Shown: positions 1-10,849 of the stretch, one piece after another
How positions within the stretch are numbered: the stretch's first letter is position 1
Layout: every line of letters begins with the position of its first letter
From: Membranipora membranacea
Taxonomy: Eukaryota > Bryozoa > Gymnolaemata > Cheilostomatida > Membraniporidae
DNA length: 64,000 bases
Direction of reading: 5' to 3'
Assembly (NCBI GenBank): GCA_914767715.1
Contig: OU612065.1
Coordinates: forward strand, 4,216,001 to 4,280,000
Position numbers and translations under genes: made by a program
Notes under the pieces: model-generated
Databases searched by the model: none
The model's input: the letters and a program-made list of their open reading frames with translations, nothing else
What the model was told of the DNA's origin: nothing

Positions 1-1031
1 CAGTATGTTGTCCGTATATCAGTGTCGAGAACTTTGTTGGCTTCATGTTTTCCCAAGTTTGAGAGCACTGTCACAACACCATTTTTACTGGCAAAGCCAC
101 GTCGCTGCCACGTCCCATCAACAGACACTGATATATTAGAGTCACCTACATGTTTTTTGGCTTCAAGGGCAGCTTTCTTCTTCGACTCGAGGGCTACTTG
201 TTTGATCGCAATATCAATAGATTCCAGATGGCTGCTGTAGGTTGAAACTGGTGCCTGAAGATTCATATATGCAGCAAAAGTGTTTCCAGTAGTAGCATGA
301 CCACCAATAGAGTTGACGGCTAGTACGAAACGTCTGTTCACATCATATACATGTCCTACAAATACAAACAATACACATGACTAGTTTGTAGGTTGTTTGA
401 GATAAGGATTGAGTAGTCAATGCCCATCAGGCTACCAAAGCAAAAGTTGATGATTGATTGATGGGTATAGTAAGCTTAGTACAAAAAAAATGCTTGGCAA
501 AGTGCAGATCATATGCTAACAGCTCTTTACAATGAACCAATAGCTTAGTTGCTAATGATTGGCAAATACTGACTTGATAATAGGTAGATATTACTGAGCT
601 GAAAATCAACTTATATATTTATTATTTTTTATTAGAGAGAAATACTAGTTAGGCTTACCATTTCCAGAGATATGTTGACTGAGGTCTTTAGATAAAGTGT
701 AGGTGCAGTCCTCACAAGTTATAACAGCTTTATGTGCTAGCCCATAGACAGATGGAATGCTAACACTAGTTGCTGAGCTGCCACAATCTGAGCAAGGGAA
801 TGACTCTAGTAAACTTGTCAAGAGAAGCAAGTCTACTATCGCATTTCCCAAGTCTGATGGATTGCATTTATCAGTAGTGTTTACTCTTTCAGAGAGTCTG
901 AGTTTCTTTGCACTGGAGCTATTAGCTGTTGTAGAAGACTGTATGGCTCTTTTATTAGATGGCTTGCCTCTTGGTGGAGGACATTTCTTCTTTTTGCTAG
1001 TAGATTTTCTTGACTTGTTGCTATCACCCAT
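1..1031 (-). CDS. Mutator-like transposase-domain protein, 5' part (runs off left edge)
   Basis: Two exons read leftwards. Exon 1 is 1031-659 (ATG at 1031, donor GTAAGC, phase 1) and exon 2 is 355-1 (acceptor TTTGTAG), open to the window edge. Exon 1 encodes a Lys/Ser-rich basic start (residues about 1-50), then Cys pairs (FPCSDC, ITCEDC) that could be a zinc-binding knuckle. Exon 2 reads GHVYDVNRRFVLAVNSIGGH, then an Ala/Lys-rich helix, then SVSVDGTWQRRGFASKNGVV. The cysteine-rich head, the 'vNRR...a.r.iG' block and the 'DGTWQrRGf.S.nGvv' block follow the order known for the Mutator-like transposase domain (Pfam 'Mutator') common in invertebrate genomes; the Asp of DGTWQ belongs to the expected catalytic core. 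No stop or frameshift is seen in the 242 codons visible, and the intron is clean, so it may be a young transposon or a domesticated gene. Neither terminal repeats nor the C-terminal half are in view. Confidence 0.75.
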
Positions 1032-1936
1032 TTTGATTTTGGTTTCTGATGTAAGGATATGACGTCATAATGACAACTAGCCAATAGAAATTCACGATTT
1101 GGATTTCTAGGGATTCTAATCAAATTCCTTCAAAAATGGGTGGTACACTTATTACAACTTAGCCAATCAAGTGTTACTAGGGCTTGTTTATGAATTGCTG
1201 TAAACAAACAAGCATGATCTGCTTCACATTTTGGTATGCAAGTTTTTGGTTTTGTCTCAACTCAAGTTGGAGAAATATCTTACTGAATTTTGCTATTACA
1301 GCTGAATTCTAGAGGATTTTATGAGGCAACCAGCTGTGAAGGGGTGCACTAATATGCTGACTATGGCCTTATCTATCACTTTATGACTTTTTTAGTTACC
1401 ATATTCTGAAAGACCACATATTTTTACCCCAGATGAAACTATTTTTGGAAAATCAAAACCTTTTACAAAATATGCAAAAAAAAAGGTCATGCTTATCCTT
1501 AATAGATTGAAGCATTTATAAATAAAAGGGCAGCTGGGTTTATTCAATACAACACAGTAGCAAAAAACTGATTGTTCAAATCCTATTTTTTCAATTAGAT
1601 GCAACCTGGCGACAATGACCATATTAACATAAACCTGAATGTATCAAGAATAACAAGATAAATGAAATCTTTGTTGACTCATCAGGTGACCTTCTATTTC
1701 TGATTTGGTTACTATAAATCACTTTCGGGTCGCATTTTTGTTCTGATTTATATACCTGGACTTTTGTATATGCGTCTCAGTACAGCTACTTAACAGTTGA
1801 ATTAGGAGACAGATGGTTTGGTCCATTTTTTTTTATATGATGGTTCCTAGCTACGGCACCTTTCTGTTGCATGATGAGCTGAAGATTTTATGACACTTGT
1901 CAAAAAAAAACAACATAGCAGTCCAATTTGCCATAC
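1032..1936. other. Intergenic / possible intron, nothing recognised
   Basis: AT-rich sequence with only short spurious frames on both strands. If the PSI-domain gene at 1937-3065 continues leftwards this would be one of its introns, but I found no vWA-like (DLSYSM-type) exon here on the minus strand. A frame at 1792-1761 has weak splice signals and is too short to call. Confidence 0.4.
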
Positions 1937-3065
1937 CATTTTATAGCACCATGTACATTGAGGTCCGTGTATCAGACAGTCGCTACAGTTCTGTGCAGTC
2001 TTACAGGGACTTCTATCTACATCACTCTGAGCTACAAACATTGTGAAAGATAGAACCATGTTTTGTCTATGGATAGAACTCATATAATATAACTCATGAA
2101 TATTAGACTTTTACAAAAGAGAGGAAATACGATCAGGGTTCATTCATCCACCAGAAAATCACTGCTAATCAGTAACAATCATTTTTTTGTCAGGTTTTAT
2201 AAATCCAGACACAAAAAGTCAACAGGCTACATTTTTATCATGGGATTGTTTATAAGTCTGTCTGATCGAATGGTGTGTGCCGATATTGATGAAGCTTATG
2301 ATGAAAGTAGATGGCTATGCTTTGATATCGTTGCCACTAATTACCTACGATGATAAAACAGGTAAGTTTCTGAATGAGAGATTGATATAGCCCACTAATG
2401 GCACATTGCAGTAGTATTTTACTAACCAGATCCATATCAGAGGTTGACAAATCCTTATCTGCTATCCCTATTTGTGTTATTAGTAATACAAGTGACACAC
2501 TTCCCTCTACTCCTAGTCCTCACTCTAGGCCAAGATAGTGATAGTACCGTACCAAAACTTGTCATTGACCAAATATAATACGATGACAAAGGAACAAGAT
2601 ACGACCCGATTATTTGTGGCCCATCATCCCATTCTATTCGGATAGTGAAGGATTTATTGACTGCAGTATGAAAACCCACCAATGGCCACAACTACGGCTC
2701 TATTGAGAGCTGACAGGCTATGAAAACCTAAAATCCATCGTCAACTTTGGTTTTACCAAGATGAAAGACTATTGCAAATCAAAGTGACAGCAAGAACAGA
2801 AATAGCCAGAAGGATAAACTAAAACACGCACAAGGTACAGTGTACCAGTTTCTCCAATCTCTATACACACTGCTCTGACTAGAATCGGACACAAAGATGA
2901 GACTTCCTGACCAATGTGCTACTTACATAAAGCTTACAGAGTACTGATCTAATATACTGTGATTATTTACTCACCATTTGTTTTGGATGTGGTGATAAGA
3001 ATGAGGCAATATAAACAGAGAAAAAATGCTGAGGCGGCTTCTATTTTGATGTGGTAAATCATCAT
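1937..3065 (-). CDS. Integrin beta-like N-terminus: signal peptide + PSI domain (partial)
   Basis: Exon 1 is 3065-2975: two tandem ATGs, then a short polar stretch and a hydrophobic core (AFFLCLYCLILITT), a clear signal peptide, ending in phase 1 at a consensus GTGAGT donor. Exon 2 is 2031-1937 (acceptor TTTGTAG, donor GTATGG) and supplies the rest of the split codon, then QSDVDRSPCKTAQNC and SDCLIHGPQCTWCYK. The spacing C-x5-C-x2-C-x6-C-x2-C is that of the PSI domain at the start of integrin beta chains (C..a.sC.eCi..gp.C.WC). Integrin beta subunits are cell-surface adhesion receptors. The following hybrid, vWA-like and EGF modules are not found before the Mutator-type gene at 1-1031. The gene may extend beyond the window with that gene inside an intron, or this may be a broken copy. 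Another secreted PSI protein is possible. Confidence 0.6.
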
Positions 3066-4521
3066 CACGGTCTGTCAGATGGTTGTTTATCAGAACTCTG
3101 TTCTACTTTAGTTCTATTGTGATGTAAATCCTTTCCTACCAGAGTCCAGAATTAAGTTATGCTAAAGCACTTCTCTTAACTTTGTGTGACCAATGTTCAT
3201 CCAAGTATGAAGCGACAGTGTGCTGGAAAATGATGATGATAGTTATAATGTCAATCTCTTCATTAGCCAGTGTGAGCGATGATTAATGATATATCGGCTT
3301 CACGCTATCATAATGCTTAAAAGATAAGTGACTTTTTGTTATTGGACGATGTTTATGAGTCAGTATGATCACTATTTACAGTGAGCAGGCCAGTAAGAAC
3401 AATGCTGGTATCTAATCCGCATCCTGCCACCATATGTTTAGATTGCCGATTCTATTGGCCGGTACATCGAATGCTATTTTAACCACATGTACATAACTAA
3501 CCTAAAAAAATCCGTTTGATGCAGCAACATCTAATAAATTAAATAATTTCTGATAACATAGATTTTGATTATCAAATTTTAGGTTAGTCTAAATTTAGGA
3601 TAATTTTAAATTTAAATTAAAATATCACATCAAAACTGACAAACATTCTATTGCTAGTCTTGAATCTTAACAAGTCCCATGTGCATCAGAGTTCATACTT
3701 TTCCATCCAAAAATTTTGTGAGTAAAATTTCGCAGAGTATTCATACAATTTTCAAACTAGTTTTTCCAGGTGGCCGCACTGGTGTTATGTTTGGACAAAA
3801 CAAATTTGTTAGAATATGTATAGCAGCAGGAGTGAGAGAATCACTTTAGCAGAAATAGCATGTGTAATATAATCAGAACAACATTGATAACCATTATTAT
3901 TCCTTTTGTTAGAACCTGATTATGGTTGATGTCAGTGGGTGCGTTTTAGGACCTTGAAATAAACCACCAGTAGAAATCTTTGCCACTTCATGTCGTAAAT
4001 TGTCTGGAGTGTTGGAAAATTAGAGTAATATCAGCCGTACTTCCCACCCGTCAGATCTACCAAACTATCTGTCCATCTGGTTTCATCTTACAGCAATAGT
4101 TAGGGAAATAATTTCTTATCAAATCTGTTACTCTGCGGCATGTATGCATGGCCCATGCATATGCATACAAATCTAGAAATTCTAGGGCGGGAGTTGTTTG
4201 TCATTTTTCTTAGGTCAGAAAACTCTTACAGGGTGTTTTCATTCGAGTGTTTTTTTACTGCTATGGTGTTATTCACACAAATGTGATACAGTATTTGGCT
4301 TTGTCCTTTCAAAAATGGCTTGAGGAGAAAGCCAGTGAGAATTGGCGTGGTGTGATATGAATATTGCAATCGTCAATCGAATCATCAATAAACAATTGGC
4401 AGAGACATGAGCATTATTCGATTAAAGGGCGGCATAATCTAGATTATAATCAGAGTTGCCTGACCAGACCATTGAATAAATGGTCCAAATTAAGTATCAA
4501 CTATTTACAGATTTATTTGTA
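3066..4521. other. Intergenic, nothing recognised
   Basis: AT-rich DNA upstream of the PSI-domain gene. It should hold that gene's promoter, but I see no convincing core element, RNA gene or coding exon here. Confidence 0.4.
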
Positions 4522-5032
4522 TAGACAGTTTTCTTAGCACTGATTTAGGCCTCAATTCGGAGTTGTCCTCTCTCCAGTTTGGTACTCTTAACCCACGCCG
4601 CATAGGAAAAACGCACTGAAAAGAGGGTTATGTTGAAAACCATTTATAATAGGATAAAAAGTATTTTTGATTCAGAATCTGCAACATTGAAAACTCATTG
4701 GACATAGTTTGGGAAATAATTTTAGTATGTGGATAGTCAATTATAGCAGTTTCTGCCTGTTTTGCGGACAATTTGGCAGAATTTTTCGTGATTTTTCGTC
4801 ACTAAAATTAAGATTTATCTACATTCAAGCTTCGAATGATTTGGAAGCCCTGTCTCTCAGGGTTTTCAATGGTGCAAACTCTGAATCAAATATAATTTTT
4901 ATCCTAACATAAGCGGTTTTCAAGATAATCCTCTTTCAGCAGGTTTTCCTATGCGACGTGGGTTAAAAGTAACAAATTGGAGAGAGGACAACTCTGAATT
5001 GAGGCATAAATAAGAGCTCAGAAAACTGTCTA
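4522..5032. mobile_element. MITE with ~180 bp terminal inverted repeats and TA target site
   Basis: The left arm (from GACAGTTTTCTTAGC at 4524 to about 4705) and the right arm (about 4849 to GAAAACTGTC at 5030) are inverted copies with a few percent mismatch, including the shared blocks GAGTTGTCCTCTCTCCA and TAACCCACG. Both ends abut TA (4522-4523, 5031-5032), the target duplication of Tc1/mariner-type elements. The 143 bp centre codes for nothing convincing; the 67-codon frame at 4709-4912 lies wholly inside the element and is fortuitous. Best read as a non-autonomous Tc1/mariner-type MITE. Confidence 0.8.
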
Positions 5033-5519
5033 TTCCACTGTTGAAATACCCTGGAGTATTATATAAAACAGTTGGCAAGCTCTAGTAAAAATAAAATTGG
5101 ATATCATTTAAGTTTTGTAGCACCAGCATGGAAAAATAAAGATTTTTGCGTTTTGCAGTGTTTGCCTTGACTAAAAAATTGTCCTTCAGTCGACCAGAAT
5201 GTCTACACTGTGACGACTGCCTCTCATGGACTAACATGTGGAGCCTATGCCTGCAGTCACTGGCTATCTTGTTAAAATAATAATATAAAGTGATTCACTA
5301 AAAAGTCTTAACTCAGTGATCATTGATGGCTAGCGCGGATAGGCTCTCAGAAAAATCCTTTATGTGGGGTTATAATACTCTAGTTCACAATTTCTGAAAT
5401 CGTTTAAAAAGGCAGGAATACAATAAGTAAGGATTGATCTTATGGTGTCAACTTAAAATAGCACATGTCGGTTACAAGACACACCAAAGCTTTTCAGCTG
5501 TAGCAGACTATAAAACTTC

Positions 5520-5920
5520 TATTGGGCTTTATCAAGCACATGGCCAATATGGGTATGAAAATTCAAATACTAATCTATGATAACTCCCAAAAATTTCCAA
5601 CTGGTAACCATTTCTACTGGGGAGAAAACTGTTGGACGTTCGCTATTCCAACCTAAAGTTAGCATCATAACTCTTATTTTTATCCAGATTGAGCGTCATC
5701 TAATGCTCTTCCACTGAATACCCCAGTCTGCCATAGTTTATCATCTATGGAGTAGGCGACAGGTGTCGAACAGGTTATTTCATCGGCGTACATGGTTAGA
5801 CAGCTAGCTGATGGAGGACTGTAGGAGTTAATAAAAGCCAACCAGAACATTGGCATTGTGGATTTTATCCAAACGCATTGCTGTCTTCCAGACATAAAGT
5901 TTAAAGAAAGTCTCAATATG
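5520..5920 (-). mobile_element. LINE reverse-transcriptase remnant
   Basis: Minus-strand frames spell pieces of the reverse transcriptase palm of a Jockey/CR1-type retrotransposon in the right order but broken by stops and frame changes. First come FMSGRQQCVW and PSASCLTMYADEITC (the YADD box degraded to YADE), then MTLNLDKNKS, then EMVTSWKFLGVIID followed by a stop and FHTHIGHVLDKAQ. The arrangement YADD - 'LN.dKtk' - 'yLGv.iD..L.w..Hi' is standard for this family. It is a fossil with no coding capacity. Confidence 0.6.
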
Positions 5921-6059
5921 TCAGTATTACTGTGACTGCAGCCTGGGTGGCATTTAGGCTATTTATCAAAGTAAAGACAGGGTGAGGAAATCAAAGAATA
6001 TTTTCAAATGACGTAAAATCAGTACAAAATGACAATGCAAATCAAATATCTCATATAGG

Positions 6060-6200
6060 ATTCACCAATTAATATTCTTAATTTACTCAATGCAGAGAAC
6101 CAGATACATTCAGTAGAGCGCAGAGCTGCCAGAGTCACTGCCAAAAACTCGCTGGTCATAAGGCAACAGGTTAATAGAGAGCCACTATCCACAAGGCCAC
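6060..6200 (+). mobile_element. Possible LINE RT C-terminal scrap
   Basis: A plus-strand frame reads NQIHSVERRAARVTAKNS, resembling the 'le.vQrRAaR.i' block that follows the polymerase domain in LINE reverse transcriptases (compare LEAVQRRAARII at about 44.5 kb in this window). Only this block is recognisable. Confidence 0.35.
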
Positions 6201-6204
6201 TACC

Positions 6205-6345
6205 CAATATGCTAGAACAAGCATGTTCCCTCTGTCGTGGCGGAGGGATATTGCAAATGTTTGGTATCGAGACACCTTGATACCAAACATTTGCAATATC
6301 CCTCCGCCTCCACAGAGGGAAAATACTTGTTTTACCAATATGCCA
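6205..6345. repeat. Large hairpin, arms ~60 bp
   Basis: The sequence around CGGAGGGATATTGCAAATG (left, about 6211-6272) is repeated as its reverse complement after a roughly 12 bp loop (about 6285-6345). The inner 33 bp of each arm are almost identical and the match decays outward. Probably a short foldback MITE; I could not define a target duplication. Confidence 0.65.
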
Positions 6346-7299
6346 TGGATAAAACGGTTTTCTAAAGAAATCACATTCTATTTCTAATTAAATAGTCATC
6401 ACTACAAAAAGCTACCGAAGGTGCAGTCCTCTGTGAGATTTACATGATGATATTTTTTGCTCAGCCTTTTGACTCATATCTGGACTGCCAGGTCACCACT
6501 CAAACCAGAACCTTAATTATCATACCCATGCTGACCCCATGTGAACATCAGAGCTAACTTGTCTCATGTGCTACAGTTTCTACTCATGTCTACCTGTACT
6601 TTGCTGCAGACGCTGTCTCGACCTGCCATTGTTTACACAAGAGGAATAGCTGTCCATAATCAACTTGGTAGGACATTTCTGACTCTCCTACTCCTACTCT
6701 CCCATGTAAGTCAACAGCTACAAGTTATACAAACATTGACCAATAAAAATGGTTGGATGCGTGATGAAGACAAATTCGTTCCAAAATGGAGTTGATTCCG
6801 AGGACAATTAATGCAGCACAGTGCATACCAATTGGTCTTATGCAAAAGGCTCGACACTTCTAATCTCCTGCATTTGTGCCTTTTATCAGAGCCCTTTTGT
6901 TTTCCTTATTGCACATATTTATCAGATCGCCAATCCAATCTACCATCTCATGCTCTTATAATCATCCTTGTAAGGAATACATGGATAACATTTGTATATT
7001 GAGAGCACCCTGTTGGGAGCAATGATCCTACTGTAATTTAAGTGGGAGTTGTCTTTTCTTTTTATTACATGCTCCAACTTCTGCGTATTACTATTATTAT
7101 TTGTCACTATTATGAATAAGGATTCCCTATCATCTTGGAATATTATTTGATTGGCTTACATAATCACAATTATGTTTTTAAAACCAAAACGTACATGTAA
7201 GGTAGAACGTATGATCATGGCACCTTCTAACCCAGTTTTTTACATAATCATGTCTCTTTCTCCCTGGGTTGTTTTTTACGTAACATTACAAAGAATCCT
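6346..7299. other. Intergenic, nothing recognised
   Basis: No splice-consistent exon, RNA gene or repeat structure seen. The 84-codon and 63-codon frames at 6541-6795 and 6811-7002 show no family features and no flanking splice signals. Confidence 0.4.
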
Positions 7300-7558
7300 A
7301 TTTTCTTTGTTTTGATCGCTTCTCGGCCTATTGGCTAAGATCAAAGTGTCACTGCCAATGGCCAATTAGTGCCAGTTCAGTTTTGGTAGCTTGCTGCACG
7401 CTCATGATTAGGAGGTCTTCCATGGCCTCACCTCTAGGATGCATTCTAGTCTTCTAGGATGTATCACATTCTCAGTATGAGGATTAGGGCACCTTGCGTT
7501 CCTCTTTAGGGGCAGCCCAATCTTCTGTTTCTTAGCAAACAGCAATTTTCTTTGTTTT
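7300..7558 (+). mobile_element. SINE-like retroposon with U2 snRNA head, 14-bp TSD
   Basis: Positions 7315-7349 match the first 34 nt of U2 snRNA with one substitution and one extra A: ATCGCTTCTCGGCC, a changed TTTTGG, then GGCTAAGATCAAAGTGT. The remaining ~195 bp does not match U2: no branch-point recognition loop continuation, Sm site or 3' hairpins. The 231 bp unit 7314-7544 is flanked by a perfect 14 bp direct repeat, ATTTTCTTTGTTTT, at 7300-7313 and 7545-7558. That is a target-site duplication of the length made by LINE-driven retroposition. This is therefore a composite retroposon with a U2 head rather than a U2 gene. SINEs with snRNA-derived heads are known in some animals; I do not recognise this body. 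Confidence 0.75.
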
Positions 7559-10500
7559 CACATTGTTCGCTCTTCAGATCACAAATCAATAAAATCTCTG
7601 AATTATTTTACTTCAGGATAACTAGTGAATAGCACCACATAACAGAAACCTGCTGAAATAAAAGCTGTATAAAGAAAAGAGGGTCAGTGAATGCTTGCTA
7701 TTTTAAAATCTAGATATTTCAACCACGTGCAAATTGACAAACTTTTCCCTTCAAATATATTATTATAACTCTTCTAGGGTTAATAACTATTGTAGAATTG
7801 TTTTGGGAGTTGGCCTCACCTGTCAATTGAACAGACAACTTGATTAATGTGATGAAATATACTAAATATACCAAGCATCATCGCCTTTGTTGGATCAACC
7901 TCTGTTTATAAATTGTAGAGATAGCAGACATAGGTTTGATCTATTAGATTCAGCAGATGAAAACCATCTGCCACATGCAGCATCATGGTCTAAATCTGTA
8001 CATATATATATATATATGTGACCAGGGAGAATGGAATCCATTCTTCCATTCTCCCTGATGTGACCAGCATCGAGAGAATGAGAATGTGAACTAAAAATTT
8101 GGCTGCTTTGTTGGCTTAGTGCTGACAGGTTATGAGATGCCTGACTGACATGGTGTTGCTCTTTTATTACCAGTGTGTATTTTGAATTGAAGTCAATCAT
8201 ATACTAAAGTGTTATATATGCATAAACTCACATAATTGATTTATGGCGTTAAGAAATTGAGATAAGATAATTTTAATAAAGCTTGAAGACACAGGCAAAT
8301 CACTTGGGAAAGAGATATGTTGAATAATAATTAGAGTTTAAGGAAATTGATAATCATGTAAAACATTCAAAGACTATGAATACATTGAAGGGCAGCAACC
8401 GATTGGAAAAACAGGAATGTTAGTGCTGGTTGTTGGTCAATAGCGAATTAAATTTTTACATCACTATCCTAAGGACACGCCAATCACAGGAGAACAATTT
8501 TAGTATTAATAGTCAGCCTCATAGATTGTGCTGATTACACAGCCATGCTGGTCCACTACTCTACATACATGGATAGTCAAACGATCAGGTAAGTTAACTG
8601 AATAAATCATGTTGTACCTTATAGATCATTAATATATCAACAACAATACAGGCTGAAAAGGACTGCTGCCTCGGATTGGTAGCACCCTCTGGATCTGCTG
8701 ATCTGATGAATGTATTTTTGATATTCACTCGTCCTTGTCCTGTCATAGACTGACAAGACACATATATAGGGGATGACACATATATACTAAGGAGTGGGGC
8801 AGCTTGGGACAATATAGAATATCTCAGAGCTTAATAAGGTGTACAGATTATTATCTGCCCAGGAAAGGAAAATATAATTGAGGTGATAAAGGGTTTACAC
8901 AATGACAGCAGAATTTACAAAGTAACTCTTAACTAACTGAGTCATAGCATGCTGCTCAAATTTTTTTGTCCTACCATCACTGTATCATTAAATAATCTGA
9001 CAGTTCCCAAACTGTATTACAGAATAGAAGCCAAGCATTGTCATGGTCCAACATCCTACCTCCTACTTTCCTAAAATGTGCTCATGTAATTTTTGTTTTC
9101 CTGGATCTCAACATGGTTTACCCTACATGACTTGCCTTTTTTAAATATTTCGCTAAATTCAGTTCAGGAACATATACATTTGGAGAACACTCCAATGATC
9201 ACAATATATTGATTTTCTCTGATGGTCCATTCTGTTACCATACTTGTCTCGACAGCATTGCAACACCCTGTTTGTTCACACTTTTCGTAAAGATAGAACT
9301 AGATTGTAAACCATTATCACAATAGTTGGGGCATGTGATTGGAGAACTGCTGTTGCTTGGTTATTGGTTGGCTGATTAACAATATAACATTAACAGGTAG
9401 AGCTTAAACCAGTGTGCTGACTGGTAGATTTCTGTGTGCACAATAAGTTAGCTGTATGTGATTTGAGGAGGAAACTAATCAACCAAACGTACAGATAGGA
9501 TAAATGTGGTATTTTCAAGGCTATCCTACCAATATTTTACGGTGAGTAATTGCAAAAATCTTTGCGTCAATTCTTCTAGATGGTTGGTCAGGTTGAAGTG
9601 AACTTTTCTTAGTAACCCCTAACCAATTGCTAATGATAATCTTGGTGGTTGTAGGATTATTGCTCAAACAATATCATCATTGGTAAAATTGACTATTTGA
9701 AAATTCCATTAAATGTCTAATTGCTATACAGACCCTCCAGCATTTTTCCTCCCTCCCTCCCTCCCTCCCAACCCCGTAAGTTAAACTGTAAAACTTGTTA
9801 ATACAAATATAATTAAAATGCACTAGGATGGAAGTATACAGAATCACCCGACATTGATTTTGTCAGATGTCGCACTGTAGACATATGATTTTAACATAGC
9901 ACAATGTCAAACTCTTATTCCTGTGGGATCTGGTCTATAGTTGAGGAAGGCCATACAATTGTACAAAAGATTTCTCAGCATGTGACATGTTTTGTGGACA
10001 TGTGATTTATTTTTTGGATGACTGTGTTCATATTACCACATGCACCATATGGCAGTTAGACCTATCAGCTCACTGTCTTGGTTAAGACATTTTGAAATTG
10101 TACTAGTGGCATAAAACATAAATTATTTGGCAATCACACAAGCCATTTTAAGTATGAGCTTTTTGTGGCGCTAAGCATAAATTTCGTATAAGTTTTAAGA
10201 TATCTAGTAATTCCATTAAAAACATCACCTTAGGTGACTGGTTATGAAGAATTTGTTTTAAAGCTCCTATGAGTTTTTAACTACATTTTGTGAATCAGAA
10301 TGTATTCATATAAGTTGACCCTACTGCTCAAAGAGGTAAAACATCTGAGTGGTTCAGTTCACATACAGTGGAAGCGGACACTCATATCAGATTCATAAAA
10401 AACAGGTTCCCTATGGCATTTTATTATGGAACTGATTCCAACGGGGTAAAGTGAAAAAAAACTGAAGACTAGAATTGTTGCAAAAAAGATCACGAGGATT

Positions 10501-10849
10501 CATTCATCCTGTCCATCACATTATATATAAACATACTGATACTACCACATCTGTGCTGAGCTACACAGTGCTAGTGTTGTTTTGTTGGTACAGGAAACAG
10601 AACTATTGTTTTCTGCATACAGACCAAAGCCAGATCAAACAACTCATTTTCCTTTGACAAACATCTTCAAGTTGGTCACCATCCTAATAATGCTCAAACA
10701 ATTATGGTGATCAGTGAGTTTGAAGAATAGATAGACTGGCATGAATAGATTATATTTCTGTTCATAGAAACAGTGGGAGAAGGTACCAGATTATTTGATT
10801 TTGTGTTTTTTCAGCGTATAAGCTTATGATTGGCACCTTGTGAGGCTTC
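7559..10849. other. Long intergenic stretch upstream of the adenylyl cyclase gene
   Basis: No coding exon recognised apart from the hairpin listed separately. There is a (CCCT)n/(CTCC)n microsatellite at 9748-9769. The region presumably contains the cyclase promoter, but no clear TATA or initiator could be singled out. Frames of 60-100 codons here lack splice signals or homology. Confidence 0.45.
8023..8057. repeat. Perfect small hairpin beside a TA microsatellite
   Basis: CAGGGAGAATGGA at 8023-8035 is followed after 9 bp by its exact reverse complement at 8045-8057. The flanks carry GTGACCAG on both sides, and an (AT)n run precedes it. Short local palindrome, origin unclear. Confidence 0.6.

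Noticed and set aside
4709-4912. 67-codon frame as a small protein
   Set aside because: Lies inside the TA-flanked MITE, mostly in one arm of the inverted repeat.
7315-7349. A functional U2 snRNA gene
   Set aside because: Only the first 34 nt match U2. The Sm site and 3' stem-loops are missing and the unit is bounded by a target duplication, so it is a retroposon.
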